DNA of 64,000 nt, taken from NCBI RefSeq assembly GCF_000718165.1, contig NZ_JOEY01000037.1, positions 65,218-129,217 on the forward strand, read 5' to 3'. The notes under the pieces were generated by a model. It had not been told where the DNA came from. It searched no databases and worked only from the letters and a program-made list of their open reading frames with translations. Within the stretch, counting starts at the first letter, position 1; the number at the start of each line of letters is the position of its first letter. Source of the DNA: Streptomyces fulvoviolaceus (GTDB lineage: Bacteria > Actinomycetota > Actinomycetes > Streptomycetales > Streptomycetaceae). Both the position numbers and the translations under genes were made by a program. Positions 1-9,383 of the stretch are shown piece by piece.

Positions 1-338
1 GTGAGCGCCGGTGTGGTGGCACCGCGATAGCCGACGATGAAGACGCCGATGCCGACGACGATGATCGCCACGGCGAGGCTGAGCACCGTGAGGCCCACGT
101 CGTAGCGGATCCGGGTCTCCACGACCTGGAAACCGATCATGGCGATGAAGTGCATCGTCCAGATGCCCGAGCCGATCGCTGCGGCGCCGAGCGCCAGCCA
201 ACCGGGCTTCCAGGACTGTGTGCTGAGCAAGGTGCGCACGATGCAGCGAAGCCCCAGAGCCCCTCCCAGGCACGCCATTAAATAGGCGGCCACCGGGGTT
301 ACTGCACCGTAACGGAAACCGTCTACCGTGCCTTCCAT
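1..338 (-). CDS. MHYT-domain membrane protein (partial, 3' end outside window)
   Basis: The reading frame is open from an ATG at 338 to the window edge, so only the first 112 residues are visible. They form several hydrophobic helices, and the second holds WTMHFIAMIGF, the MHYT signature, in which conserved Met and His residues are thought to bind copper and sense a diatomic gas. A short GYRG turn follows before the edge. GGGGGGAG upstream of the ATG serves as ribosome binding site. In the family the MHYT module is either a stand-alone membrane protein or the sensor of a GGDEF/EAL enzyme; the missing 3' part would decide. The gene is divergent from the SDR gene, and the shared intergenic region carries palindromes. 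Confidence 0.8.
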   Translation of the reverse strand, partial: MEGTVDGFRYGAVTPVAAYLMACLGGALGLRCIVRTLLSTQSWKPGWLALGAAAIGSGIWTMHFIAMIGFQVVETRIRYDVGLTVLSLAVAIIVVGIGVFIVGYRGATTPAL

Positions 339-660
339 AAGCCAACTCCCCCCAGAGTCACGGCTAGTACGTGAGGGAAGAGTTACGGGTAAGGATCGAG
401 TAAAGCAAGGTATTACCGGTAGTAACCGGTTAACTCTTGACTACCACGGGTGAACTCAGGTCACAAGAGCGCGAGTTCAAGCCAGAGGGGCGGTCGCGAC
501 TCGTGGGCGTGGCACAATCCGCCGGATCTCGGTGGCCTGTCGGAGAACCGTCAATCTCCTACAACTCGGGTGCGCCGACGCGTAGTTCGGCCCGTGCCCG
601 TAGGGTGGGAACCGGAAAAGCAGTTGCCGTCCCCGTCGCTGCGGTGAACGATCCCACCCC
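339..660. other. Divergent intergenic region, no gene
   Basis: These 322 bases separate the divergent MHYT and SDR starts. No reading frame here has convincing codon use. The left half is less GC-rich than its surroundings and holds two ACCGGT-centred palindromes (annotated separately). The right half shows nothing recognisable. Confidence 0.5.
414..432. promoter_or_regulatory. Twin ACCGGT palindromes, candidate operator
   Basis: TACCGGTA (414-421) and TAACCGGTTA (423-432) are both perfect palindromes. Their ACCGGT cores are 10 bp apart, about one helical turn, as expected for cooperative binding of two dimers on the same DNA face. The position between two divergent genes fits control of either or both. 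The regulator is unknown. Confidence 0.4.
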
Positions 661-1443
661 GTGACATCAAGCGCCGAACAGACTCAGTCCGCCGACCGCC
701 CGCTCGCGCTGATCACCGGTGTGGGCCGCACCGTCGGCATCGGTGCCGGCATCGCCCGTCGACTGGCTGCGGCGGGCTGGGACATCGCCTTCACCTTCTG
801 GAACCCGTACGACGAACGCATGGCCTGGGGCAAGGAGCCCGGCGCGACCGAGGCGATCAGCGAGACTCTGGCCGAGCAGGGGGCGGCCACCGCCGCGATC
901 GAGGCGGACCTCGCCGACCCGGACACCCCGGCCCGTGTCTTCGACCAGGCCGAGCAACGGCTGGGCCCCGTCGGCGCGTTGGTGATGTGCCACTGCGAGT
1001 CGGTCGACTCCGGCCTGCTCGACACCACCGTCGAGAGTTTCGACCGGCACTTCGCCGTCAACACACGCGCCACCTGGCTGCTGATCCGCGAGTTCGGACG
1101 GCGCTTCACGGCGGAACGGGGCACCGGCCGGATCATCAGCCTCACCAGCGATCACACCGTCGGGAACCTGCCGTACGGCGCGAGCAAGGGAGCCATGGAC
1201 CGCATCACGCTGGCCGCCGCCCACGAACTCGCCCACCTCGGTGTGACCGCCAACGCGATCAACCCCGGTCCGGTGGACACCGGTTGGATGACCGATGAGG
1301 GGCGCGCGCACTGCGTCCGGGCCACCCCACTCGGCCGCCTGGGCACCCCGCAGGACACGGCACACCTCGTGGACTTCCTGTGCTCCCGCGAGGGCGGGTG
1401 GGTCAACGGGCAGCTGCTGATGAGCAACGGTGGTTTCTCGTAG
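661..1443 (+). CDS. SDR family NAD(P)-dependent oxidoreductase
   Basis: A 260-aa classical short-chain dehydrogenase/reductase. The Rossmann nucleotide-binding motif TGVGRTVGIG lies at residues 19-28. The catalytic set is Ser160, Tyr172 and Lys176 (YGASK), followed by the substrate-loop segment NPGPVDTGW. The ending NGQLLMSNGGFS is typical of FabG-like SDRs. The substrate cannot be told from sequence. The start is a GTG at 661 with a weak upstream ribosome site; the next ATG is inside the fold, so GTG is preferred. The stop abuts the stop of the convergent kinase gene with no base between, leaving no room for a shared terminator. FabG-like or sugar/antibiotic ketoreductase roles are all possible. 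Confidence 0.9.
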   Translation: MTSSAEQTQSADRPLALITGVGRTVGIGAGIARRLAAAGWDIAFTFWNPYDERMAWGKEPGATEAISETLAEQGAATAAIEADLADPDTPARVFDQAEQRLGPVGALVMCHCESVDSGLLDTTVESFDRHFAVNTRATWLLIREFGRRFTAERGTGRIISLTSDHTVGNLPYGASKGAMDRITLAAAHELAHLGVTANAINPGPVDTGWMTDEGRAHCVRATPLGRLGTPQDTAHLVDFLCSREGGWVNGQLLMSNGGFS

Positions 1444-2487
1444 TCAGACCAGCGGCTCGGCGCAAAGCCTGAGCAGCCACTCGGCGCTTGCCGCGGCACC
1501 TCTGGCATCGGCGGCGCCGTATGCCCCGGGAAAGAGGCGGCTCCAGGCGCGGGCGGGCCCGATGGCCCCCAGTCGGGCCGCGAGGCTCAGCGCGCGGCGC
1601 AGTTCCGCGGTCGTCCGTCCGTGCCCCGTCCACGGTTCGAGGTAGGCGTCCCGCAGCCGCGGCAGCACCTCGGGCCCGTACCGTTCGCGGGCTCTCCGAG
1701 CAGGTACGAGGAAACTGCAGAAGGGATGGGAGACGGCGGCGTCGCCCCAGTCGAAGAAGGTGAACCGACCCGCCTCGGGGTGGAAAAGCTGACCGTCGTG
1801 CAGATCGGCATGGTCGAGCGTGTCCGCGATGCCCATGTCGGCCAACTCCCCGCACCAGTCCACCAGACGCGGCCGCAGTTCCCCCAGCCGCGCGAGGTCC
1901 TCCGGCCGCAGCGCGGTGTTGTCCGCGACGAGCCGGCCGAAGACATCGGGAAGCGCGGCGGTGCGTGCGCCGGGGACGCCGAGCAGTTCGATCTCATCGG
2001 CATGCGGGACGAGCGTGCGCTGCATGGTCGCGTACTGGCGCAGTACCTCTTCCCAGGCTCGCGCGTCGGCGGGGCCGCGGTCGAGCACATCTCTGAAGAG
2101 GGCGCCGCCGTCGGGGAGCAACGACCAGCCATGGTCGACGTCGACGGCGAGAGGTTCCAATACGTGCTCCGGAACCCAGCGGGCGAGCGCGGAAGTGAGC
2201 GCCGCCTCGAAGGCGCTCCCGGGCGGATTGGCCTTGAACCAGACGGCACCGTGACCTTCGACGCCCATACGTACGAGGACGGACCACGGCCGTAGCCGGA
2301 CACTCCGTTCCCCTGTCTCGCGCAGACCGTGAGCGGCGAGCTCACGCTCCGCCCACCCGAGGGCCGCCTCCCGCCAGGTCTCCTGTTCCCAGGGCGTCAC
2401 CGCATCCTGGTACTGCCCTCGGTCCACGACCATCGACACGTCATGTTGCATCGCGCCATCCCAGCACGGCGTCTGTCGGGGTTCCAT
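1444..2487 (-). CDS. Aminoglycoside/choline-type phosphotransferase (APH family)
   Basis: The protein has about 347 residues with the APH kinase-like fold. The catalytic loop is LDHADLHDGQLF, giving the catalytic Asp and a His/Asn-type metal site. The metal-binding DFG equivalent is FFDWGDAAVSHPF. The N-terminal lobe includes AVWFKANPP, probably the ATP-anchoring lysine. Such proteins phosphorylate small hydroxylated molecules; the family includes aminoglycoside, macrolide, homoserine and fructosamine kinases. The substrate here is unknown and resistance should not be assumed. The start is unsure: ATG at 2487 follows GGGGAA, GTG at 2490 is adjacent, and ATGs at 2451 or 2436 would fit relatives that lack the first residues. 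Confidence 0.8.
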   Translation of the reverse strand: MEPRQTPCWDGAMQHDVSMVVDRGQYQDAVTPWEQETWREAALGWAERELAAHGLRETGERSVRLRPWSVLVRMGVEGHGAVWFKANPPGSAFEAALTSALARWVPEHVLEPLAVDVDHGWSLLPDGGALFRDVLDRGPADARAWEEVLRQYATMQRTLVPHADEIELLGVPGARTAALPDVFGRLVADNTALRPEDLARLGELRPRLVDWCGELADMGIADTLDHADLHDGQLFHPEAGRFTFFDWGDAAVSHPFCSFLVPARRARERYGPEVLPRLRDAYLEPWTGHGRTTAELRRALSLAARLGAIGPARAWSRLFPGAYGAADARGAAASAEWLLRLCAEPLV

Positions 2488-2524
2488 CACTTTTCCCCGG
2501 TGGCAGTGCCCCGCCCCTCCTGTC

Positions 2525-3008
2525 TCACCCGAGTTGTCGCGACGCGTGGACCGCGTGGTCGGCGCCGCTGATGAATGCCCAGTACCGGTCGCCGTAGGGC
2601 CAATGCGACCACTCGGTCGGGTAGTTGACCCTGCCGACCGCTCTCAAGGCGTCGCCCGTCACCGCACGATTCCGTCGAGCCCGCTCCGTGAGCCCGGGTG
2701 CACGGGTGTAGCAGGCTCCGTTGCTCTCCTCCGGTGTGGCCGCCTCCGGGCAGCCCATGTCGACTTCGGCCTTGCAGCGCCGGAGGGCGATGTCCCTCCA
2801 CGAGGAGCCACTGCCAGTCGTCGGGAAGCAACTCCTGTGCGCGCACGAGACGTTCGACGACGTCCGACCGGAGATGCGCCCAGTCGCCCGTCGCGTCGGA
2901 GCACCGTTCGTCGACGAGGAGCGTGCCCCGGCAGTCCACCAGCGGGTCCCCGCACTCGTGTACGGCGACTGCCGCCACTCTCGGATCCGATAGGAGCACG
3001 ATCTCTTC
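2525..3008 (-). pseudogene. Decayed D-Ala-D-Ala dipeptidase (VanX/M15D family)
   Basis: Two minus-strand frames together give a broken VanX-like peptidase. The upstream frame reads IVLLSDPRVAAVAV, then LLVEGHRPPALQ, matching the arginine-containing loop of the family. The downstream frame reads DMGCPEAATPEESNGACY and NYPTEWSHWPYGDRYWAF, the usual C-terminus, with Trp-His next to the third zinc ligand. Between them the segment that should carry the zinc ligands and the SxHxxGxAxD motif is missing and the frame shifts. The remnant therefore cannot be an active dipeptidase. The 5' boundary is vague: no good start is seen, GTG at about 2999 being the nearest. In the family VanX removes D-Ala-D-Ala or recycles peptidoglycan. 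Confidence 0.75.
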
Positions 3009-3051
3009 CCCGTACGGCTTCCTTCCGGACCGGGATTCACGGCAACTCCCC

Positions 3052-3564
3052 TCACATGGGAAGCGACAGAAGGCGTGCAGGTCCGGGCGGCCATACCGAG
3101 CCTTCGACCAGCGGTATCCACATCGGGCGCAGCGGCGTGCCGACCGGGCCGTCGGGTTGCTCGACCTGCATGCTGCCGTCCAGCGCCCGCCACCCGAGCT
3201 TCCGGTACAGCGGCATCCGGTCAGGCCAGCAGAACAGAAGCCCGAACTCCGCCCCGGTACCACGCGCATGCTCCACGGCAGCAGTCACGACCAGCCGCGC
3301 CAGCCCGTGCCCTCGCAGGTCGGGCGCCACGATCACGCCCCCGAGGCCCATGACCCGTATGAGCTCACCGCCGACCGAGACAGTCACCTCCACCAGCCCG
3401 GCGTGGGCCACGAGACGGCCCTGCTCCCTGACCCCGAAGTGCACCTCCTTGGCCAGCGACTTCAAGCCGGTCGCCGCGACCTCGAAGGGGTCGACGGCAC
3501 CTCCGGTGATCTCGTCGAGCTCCGTCTGCGTGTACCGGGCGAGCCGTATGACCGAGGGCGACAT
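3052..3564 (-). CDS. GNAT family N-acetyltransferase
   Basis: The protein has 170 residues from the ATG at 3564, which has GCGAGG nine bases upstream. An in-frame ATG at 3573 lies directly on that site and is less likely. The acetyl-CoA loop is VIVAPDLRGHGLARLVV (motif A, here RGHGLA). The later FCWPDRMPLYRKLGW matches motif B, where an acetyltransferase tyrosine usually sits. The layout resembles the AAC(2')-I group of aminoglycoside acetyltransferases, but GNAT substrates cannot be read from sequence. The gene follows the broken VanX-like gene on the same strand. Confidence 0.8.
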   Translation of the reverse strand: MSPSVIRLARYTQTELDEITGGAVDPFEVAATGLKSLAKEVHFGVREQGRLVAHAGLVEVTVSVGGELIRVMGLGGVIVAPDLRGHGLARLVVTAAVEHARGTGAEFGLLFCWPDRMPLYRKLGWRALDGSMQVEQPDGPVGTPLRPMWIPLVEGSVWPPGPARLLSLPM

Positions 3565-3766
3565 GGAGATCATCCTCGCATCGAGGCGCGCGCATCCGGC
3601 CGGTCGCCTCTGGGCACTAAGGACTCCTGACAAATGTGGTGGACTTGACCTGGTCCGAGGTCGGTGTCGCGCACGAGGCCGACGGGTAGCGGGACGCGGT
3701 CAGCCGCGTAATCGCACGCGATAAACCCGGCGACGTCGGCGATCATCCCCGGGATACTGGTCGCCC

Positions 3767-4513
3767 ATGGATGAGGTCAAAGTCGTTGTCGCCCATTCCG
3801 AGCGCGCGACCCTGCGCGTCGGCGACGTGTTCCTGAAGGTGGACGCCGATCAGGCGCGTATCGACGTCGAGGTCGAGGCGATGTCCCTCGCGCCGGTCCC
3901 GACCCCGGAGGTCCTGTGGCGCAAGCCGCCCGTGCTCGCGATCGCCGCACTCCCGGGGACGACGCTCGGGCGCCTCGGCGGGCCGTCGACCGGGTCGTCG
4001 GCGGCGTGGGCCGCGGCGGGTGCCGCCATCCGTAAGCTGCACGACGCGCCCCTGCCGCCCCGGCCCGGCCAGGCCGGCCGGAGCATCGTCACGCTGACGG
4101 CGGAACTCGACGACGAGTGCGAGCTGCTCGTGACGAACGGTGTCCTGCCCGCCGACCTGGTCACCCGCAACCGCCAGGTCGCCGAGGCCGCGCTCCGGCC
4201 GTGGACTCCGGCGTTCACGCACGGCGACCTGCAGATCGCGCACGTCTTCGTCGACGGCGACGAGGTCACCGGCATCATCGACTGGTCCGAGGCGGGCCAG
4301 GGTGATGCCCTGTACGACCTCGCCACCTTCACGCTCGGACACGAGGAGCACCTCGACGACGTCGTCGCCGGCTACGGCACCGACATCGACCTCGACGTGA
4401 TCCACGCGTGGTGGTCGTTGCGAAGCCTGCTGATCGTTCGCTGGCTGAGCGAGCACGGCTTCGACCCGTTCGCGCCGGGCTGCGAGGTCGACGTGCTGAG
4501 ATCCCGGATGTGA
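3767..4513 (+). CDS. Phosphotransferase (APH family), short form
   Basis: A 248-aa APH-fold kinase. The catalytic loop FTHGDLQIAHVFVD and the metal site GIIDWSEAGQGDALYDLA are both intact. The N-lobe DVFLKVDAD carries the probable ATP-binding lysine. It is shorter than the other kinase in this window and only weakly alike outside the motifs, so it is not a recent duplicate. There is no ribosome binding site; GATACT lies eight bases before the ATG and could be the -10 box of a leaderless mRNA. The substrate is unknown. Confidence 0.85.
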   Translation: MDEVKVVVAHSERATLRVGDVFLKVDADQARIDVEVEAMSLAPVPTPEVLWRKPPVLAIAALPGTTLGRLGGPSTGSSAAWAAAGAAIRKLHDAPLPPRPGQAGRSIVTLTAELDDECELLVTNGVLPADLVTRNRQVAEAALRPWTPAFTHGDLQIAHVFVDGDEVTGIIDWSEAGQGDALYDLATFTLGHEEHLDDVVAGYGTDIDLDVIHAWWSLRSLLIVRWLSEHGFDPFAPGCEVDVLRSRM

Positions 4514-4587
4514 GGCTGCGCGGGCTCGACTGCTACGTATGCGTTCTGACGCATCGAACAGGCCATCCCCTGCGGCGATCGCCCGCC

Positions 4588-5097
4588 TTACTCCCGACAC
4601 AGTGCGGTGCGCAGTCGTCGCCGGCAGATGACGGCGCAGCCGAGGGTGACGAACGCGTGGTGGATGTCGTCGCGGATCTCCCAGCGGGTGCGCAGGCGGC
4701 GGAACCAGTGCGGCAGCGCGATCGCTCCTTCCACGACCCAGCGGTACACGCCCAAGCCGGAGCCGTGCCCGGTGCCGCACCGGGCGAGGTGCGGGGTGAT
4801 CTGGAACCGGCGGACCTTGTCCCGGTAGACCTCGTGGTCATAGCCGCGGTCGGCGAACAGATACCTGAGGCGGCGCAGTAGCTGGCCGCGCTTGCCCCGG
4901 ATCGGCGGGACGGCCTGGATCAGCGGGATCAGCTGGGTGACGCCGTTGCGGTGCCGCCGGTGGTGATTGCCGCGAGCGGGATGCGTTGCGCCTCGACGAT
5001 CTGCGGCCTCGGGATGACGAGCCGTCGATGCCACGTCCCCAATGCGCCCAGGAGCCGTCGCCGTGACTGCAGGTCGCCCCGAAGGCCGAGCGCGGGG
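4588..5097 (-). pseudogene. IS5-family transposase remnant, frameshifted
   Basis: The minus strand encodes the C-terminal half of an IS5-type DDE transposase: NGVTQLIPLIQAVPPIRG, LFADRGYDH (second catalytic Asp), GLGVYRWVVEGAIALPHWF (catalytic Glu region) and RWEIRDDIHHAFVTLGCA. Upstream the same protein continues in another frame (IVEAQRIPLAAITTGG, then DGSWAH, perhaps the first Asp), so at least one indel has occurred and the N-terminus is gone. It cannot be an active transposase. No terminal inverted repeats were recognised. The remnant ends directly against the stop of the DJ-1/PfpI gene. Confidence 0.8.
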
Positions 5098-5099
5098 CG

Positions 5100-5708
5100 T
5101 CAGCGCAGTGCAGCCTCGCCCGCGTGGACGGCACGCATGGCGCGCTCGACGGTCTCCTGGTTTTCGCCGACCGGAGCCACGTAGTCGATGACGTCGCGCG
5201 CGGCGTCCTCCCCGAGCGTGCGGGTGATCACCCATGTGGCGAGATACTGGGACGCCAGGCAGCCGCCCGCCGTGGCGATGTTCCCCTCGGCGTGGAACGG
5301 CGTGTCCAGCACGGTGACGTCGCAGGCTTCGACAAAGGGCCGGCTCTTCATGTCCGTGCAGGCCGGCATGCCGGCCAGCAACCCGAGCCGGGCGAGCACC
5401 AGCGCGCCGGAACACTGGGCGCCGATCAGCTGTCGCGAAGGGGCGAGCCGCAGCCTGGAGAGCAGCCGGTCGTCGGCGACGACGTCTCGCGTCGTCACCC
5501 CGCTACCGATCAGCACGACGTCGGCTTCGGTCACGAACTCCATCGGGCGCTGCCCTGTCACCTCGACGCCGTTCATCGACGTGACCACCGACGTCGGCGT
5601 CGTGATGAAGGCCTCCAAGCCGTCCTTACGGCACCGGTTGATCAGCGCGGAAGCGATGAAACTGTCGAGCTCGTTGAACCCGTCGAAGGTGACCACGGCT
5701 ACCTGCAT
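5100..5708 (-). CDS. DJ-1/PfpI family protein
   Basis: A 202-aa protein of the class I glutamine amidotransferase-like superfamily. Cys99 lies in the nucleophile elbow GAQCSGALVLA, and the fold begins with QVAVVTFDGFNELD, typical of DJ-1/PfpI members. A His follows in the TPFHAEGNIATAGG segment. Members include chaperones, isonitrile hydratases, glyoxalases and amidases; the sequence does not decide. The ATG at 5708 has GAAGGAG at good distance. An in-frame ATG at 5726 lies upstream of that site and is unlikely. Confidence 0.85.
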   Translation of the reverse strand: MQVAVVTFDGFNELDSFIASALINRCRKDGLEAFITTPTSVVTSMNGVEVTGQRPMEFVTEADVVLIGSGVTTRDVVADDRLLSRLRLAPSRQLIGAQCSGALVLARLGLLAGMPACTDMKSRPFVEACDVTVLDTPFHAEGNIATAGGCLASQYLATWVITRTLGEDAARDVIDYVAPVGENQETVERAMRAVHAGEAALR

Positions 5709-5801
5709 CACAACTCCTTCAAGCACGGCATCGGATCTCCAGTCTCCCTGGCACGCCGTTCCGCGGCCACGGCCAATCGGTGGCCGGTGGCATGCCTGCC
5801 G

Positions 5802-6083
5802 TCACTCTGGGTTCCGTGCTCCGAATTGACGAGGGTGTGGCACGAACAGGCTCAGTCGGTAGGTAGTTGGCTGCACCAGCCGCCCACAGAGCGTGTCCAC
5901 CCGGGTCATCGGCCAGTCGATCCGGCTCTCCGTCGAACGCAGACGGTGCAGGTGCGAACGCCACTCCGACTCATCCTGAGTTTCGAAGATCACTTCCCAG
6001 CGGCCCGTCCCAGGAGCGGTGCGGTCAGCAGTCCGCCGACTCGCGTCCTGCTGCTGGTGCTTCCTCTTTCGCTGACCTGGCAT
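5802..6083 (-). CDS. Small hypothetical protein, 93 aa
   Basis: The minus-strand frame from ATG 6083 starts MPGQRKRKHQQQDASRR, a very basic N-terminus, followed by a denser part with RWEVIFETQDESEWRSHL, RIDWPMTRVDTLCGRLV and TTYRLSLFVPHP. Third codon positions in the second half are strongly G/C, which supports real coding. No domain is recognised. No membrane segment or signal is present. The ribosome site is weak (GGGGCG), so the start is provisional. Confidence 0.5.
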   Translation of the reverse strand: MPGQRKRKHQQQDASRRTADRTAPGTGRWEVIFETQDESEWRSHLHRLRSTESRIDWPMTRVDTLCGRLVQPTTYRLSLFVPHPRQFGARNPE

Positions 6084-6549
6084 CGCCCCAGCATCGCTGG
6101 CTGGGTGCCGCTCCAACAAGGCCCCAGGCTCTGGCTGGTCGGGAGGGTTCCGCGACACCATCATGAACGAGTACCTGGGCCACCGCGTCGCGACCACCGG
6201 TGACCTCCACAGCGCAGTCAACCAGCCGCACGTGGGCGGCCCCGCTGTCGAACGGCGCCGGCGGCGGCCCGGCGGCACTGCGCGGACCGGCAACCGGCCG
6301 CGCACAGCCTTCTCCTGGCCGAACGGTGCCTTGCCGCCACCCCCAACCCGAGTGCGACAGAGCCCTGTTGTTGATCGCCCAACTCCTGAGCGGCCACCCC
6401 GAACACGGCCTCGCCAGGCAGCGTGCTCAGCCGTGGGACAGCAGAATGCTCCCGAGCCGGAACCTGATCACCGGGCCGTGCGTGATAGCGAGCAGGCCGT
6501 GGTCATGGCTTCAGGCCGAGGACGGGTCCGAGGCGAGGGGTGGGACACG
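6084..6549. other. 466-base stretch without a convincing gene
   Basis: Several open frames cross this stretch on both strands, but none keeps the third-position G/C bias of its neighbours and none shows a recognisable family motif. It may be an old gene remnant. The frame of the next gene is open back to 6163, so a longer N-terminus of that protein cannot be strictly excluded. Confidence 0.35.
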
Positions 6550-7578
6550 GTGAAGCCGGTTACGGGTGGCGTGGCTCCGGGATCGAGGGCTGGGGCACCG
6601 CGGTGGTGGTCGCGTCACATCGGCGGGTGGGGCACGGATGACAAGGGACGGTCGTCCTGGGCGCGCGGGCGTGTTCTCGCATCGCTTGCCGTGCTGACAT
6701 CAGGTCTGATGGCCTTCCACGCCGCCGTGCCCAACACCGTCGGACGCCTGGGCAGTTTGCTGGAGGCATTCCTGCCCTGGCTCGGCCTGGCCGTCCCGAT
6801 GCTGCTTGTCGTGGCTCTGCTGCGCCGCTCGGCCACCGCGCTGGTGGCCCTCCTGCTTCCCGTGGCCGTCTGGGCGAACCTCTTCGGCGGGCTGCTCCTC
6901 CCCGAGGACGGCGGGCCACACGACATAACGGTGATCCAGCACAACGTCAGTGACGAGAACACCGACCCCGCCGGCACCGCGGAGGCTCTGATCGACGCCG
7001 GGCCGGAGCTCATCGCCCTGGAAGAGCTGACGTCCTCCGCACTGCCGCTCTACGAGAGGACCCTGGCACCCACCTACCCCTACCACGCAGTGGAAGGCAC
7101 CGTCGGTCTCTGGTCGAAGTACCCACTGGCAGACGTGCGGCCGTTGGACATCAAGCCCCGGGGGATCGGCGAGGGCTGGAACCGTGGCTTGCGGTCCAGT
7201 GCGCATACGCCGTGGGGCGAGGTCGCTGTCCATGTCGCCCACCTGCCCTCGGTCCGCCTCCGGCTGAGCGGCTTCGACTCCGGCTATCGGGACGAGAGCG
7301 CCAGACTGCTGGGCGAGGCCATCGCCGCCGAGGAACTGGACGAGGTGATCCTGCTGGGCGACCTCAACGGCACGGTGGACGATCGCGGCTTGGCCCCGGT
7401 CACCTCGCAAATGAACCCGCCGACGCGGGACTTCGCCTTCAGCTGGCCCGCGGCCTTTCCCGTTTCCCGGATCGACCACGTCATGACCCGCTCGGCGACC
7501 GTGACCGACGTCCGCACCCTGCCCGCCACCGGCAGCGACCACCTCCCGATCGCCGTCGGCATCAGACTCGCTTCCTGA
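6550..7578 (+). CDS. VanJ-like membrane protein, endonuclease/exonuclease/phosphatase fold
   Basis: The protein has about 342 residues: three N-terminal membrane helices (LASLAVLTSGLMAFHAAV, then FLPWLGLAVPMLLVVALL and LVALLLPVAVWANLFGGLLL), then an outward-facing EEP domain. Catalytic EEP motifs are all present: QHNVSDEN, ALEELT, HVAHLPS, LLGDLNGT and GSDHLPIAV. This matches VanJ of Streptomyces coelicolor, which protects against teicoplanin and probably acts on undecaprenyl-pyrophosphate lipids, rather than a nuclease. GTG at 6550 with GAGGGG upstream is the chosen start; ATG 6505 is possible. Together with the VanX-like remnant it hints at a former glycopeptide-response gene set, which is inference. 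Confidence 0.8.
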   Translation: MKPVTGGVAPGSRAGAPRWWSRHIGGWGTDDKGRSSWARGRVLASLAVLTSGLMAFHAAVPNTVGRLGSLLEAFLPWLGLAVPMLLVVALLRRSATALVALLLPVAVWANLFGGLLLPEDGGPHDITVIQHNVSDENTDPAGTAEALIDAGPELIALEELTSSALPLYERTLAPTYPYHAVEGTVGLWSKYPLADVRPLDIKPRGIGEGWNRGLRSSAHTPWGEVAVHVAHLPSVRLRLSGFDSGYRDESARLLGEAIAAEELDEVILLGDLNGTVDDRGLAPVTSQMNPPTRDFAFSWPAAFPVSRIDHVMTRSATVTDVRTLPATGSDHLPIAVGIRLAS

Positions 7579-7626
7579 TCGCGCAGCACGCTTGAGTCAG
7601 GCCGAGAGCGGACGACAAAAGGAAAA

Positions 7627-7652
7627 GGCAAGGAGGTCAGTCACTCCTTGCC
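7627..7652. terminator. 9-bp perfect hairpin after the VanJ-like gene
   Basis: GGCAAGGAG and CTCCTTGCC form a perfect 9-bp stem with an 8-base loop, 48 bases after the stop codon. No T tract follows on the plus strand; on the minus strand the hairpin is followed by a T-rich run. Confidence 0.65.
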
Positions 7653-7675
7653 ACTCCCAACATATAGCGCGCTGG

Positions 7676-7694
7676 GGGGCTTGCGGCAAGGCCC
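7676..7694 (+). promoter_or_regulatory. Rifamycin-associated element (RAE)
   Basis: GGGGCTTGCGGCAAGGCCC is an imperfect inverted repeat 187 bases before the rox start. It matches, from memory, the RAE that lies upstream of rifamycin-inactivating genes (arr, rgt, rph, rox, helR) in actinomycetes and is needed for rifamycin-induced expression. Confidence 0.85.
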
Positions 7695-7797
7695 GGGTCG
7701 TGCCGCAGAATGGTCGGCCGAGGCCAGAAACTGCGGAAATGGCAGATTCGCAAATTACATAAGCATTTGTTGATGTATGGGTCACACGGGATGCTGA

Positions 7798-9321
<1,524 letters not shown>

Positions 9322-9383
9322 GAACCGGACCGACATATTCGAACACACGTTTCAATGTCGCGTCAGGTGGAAGAGAGCCCACC

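Noticed and set aside
1444..4513. The two APH-type kinases as aminoglycoside resistance genes
   Set aside because: APH-fold kinases of this kind are numerous in Streptomyces and act on many substrates; nothing in the motifs points to aminoglycosides.
6084..6549. Possible small gene before the VanJ-like gene
   Set aside because: Frames on both strands lack third-position bias and any recognisable motif.
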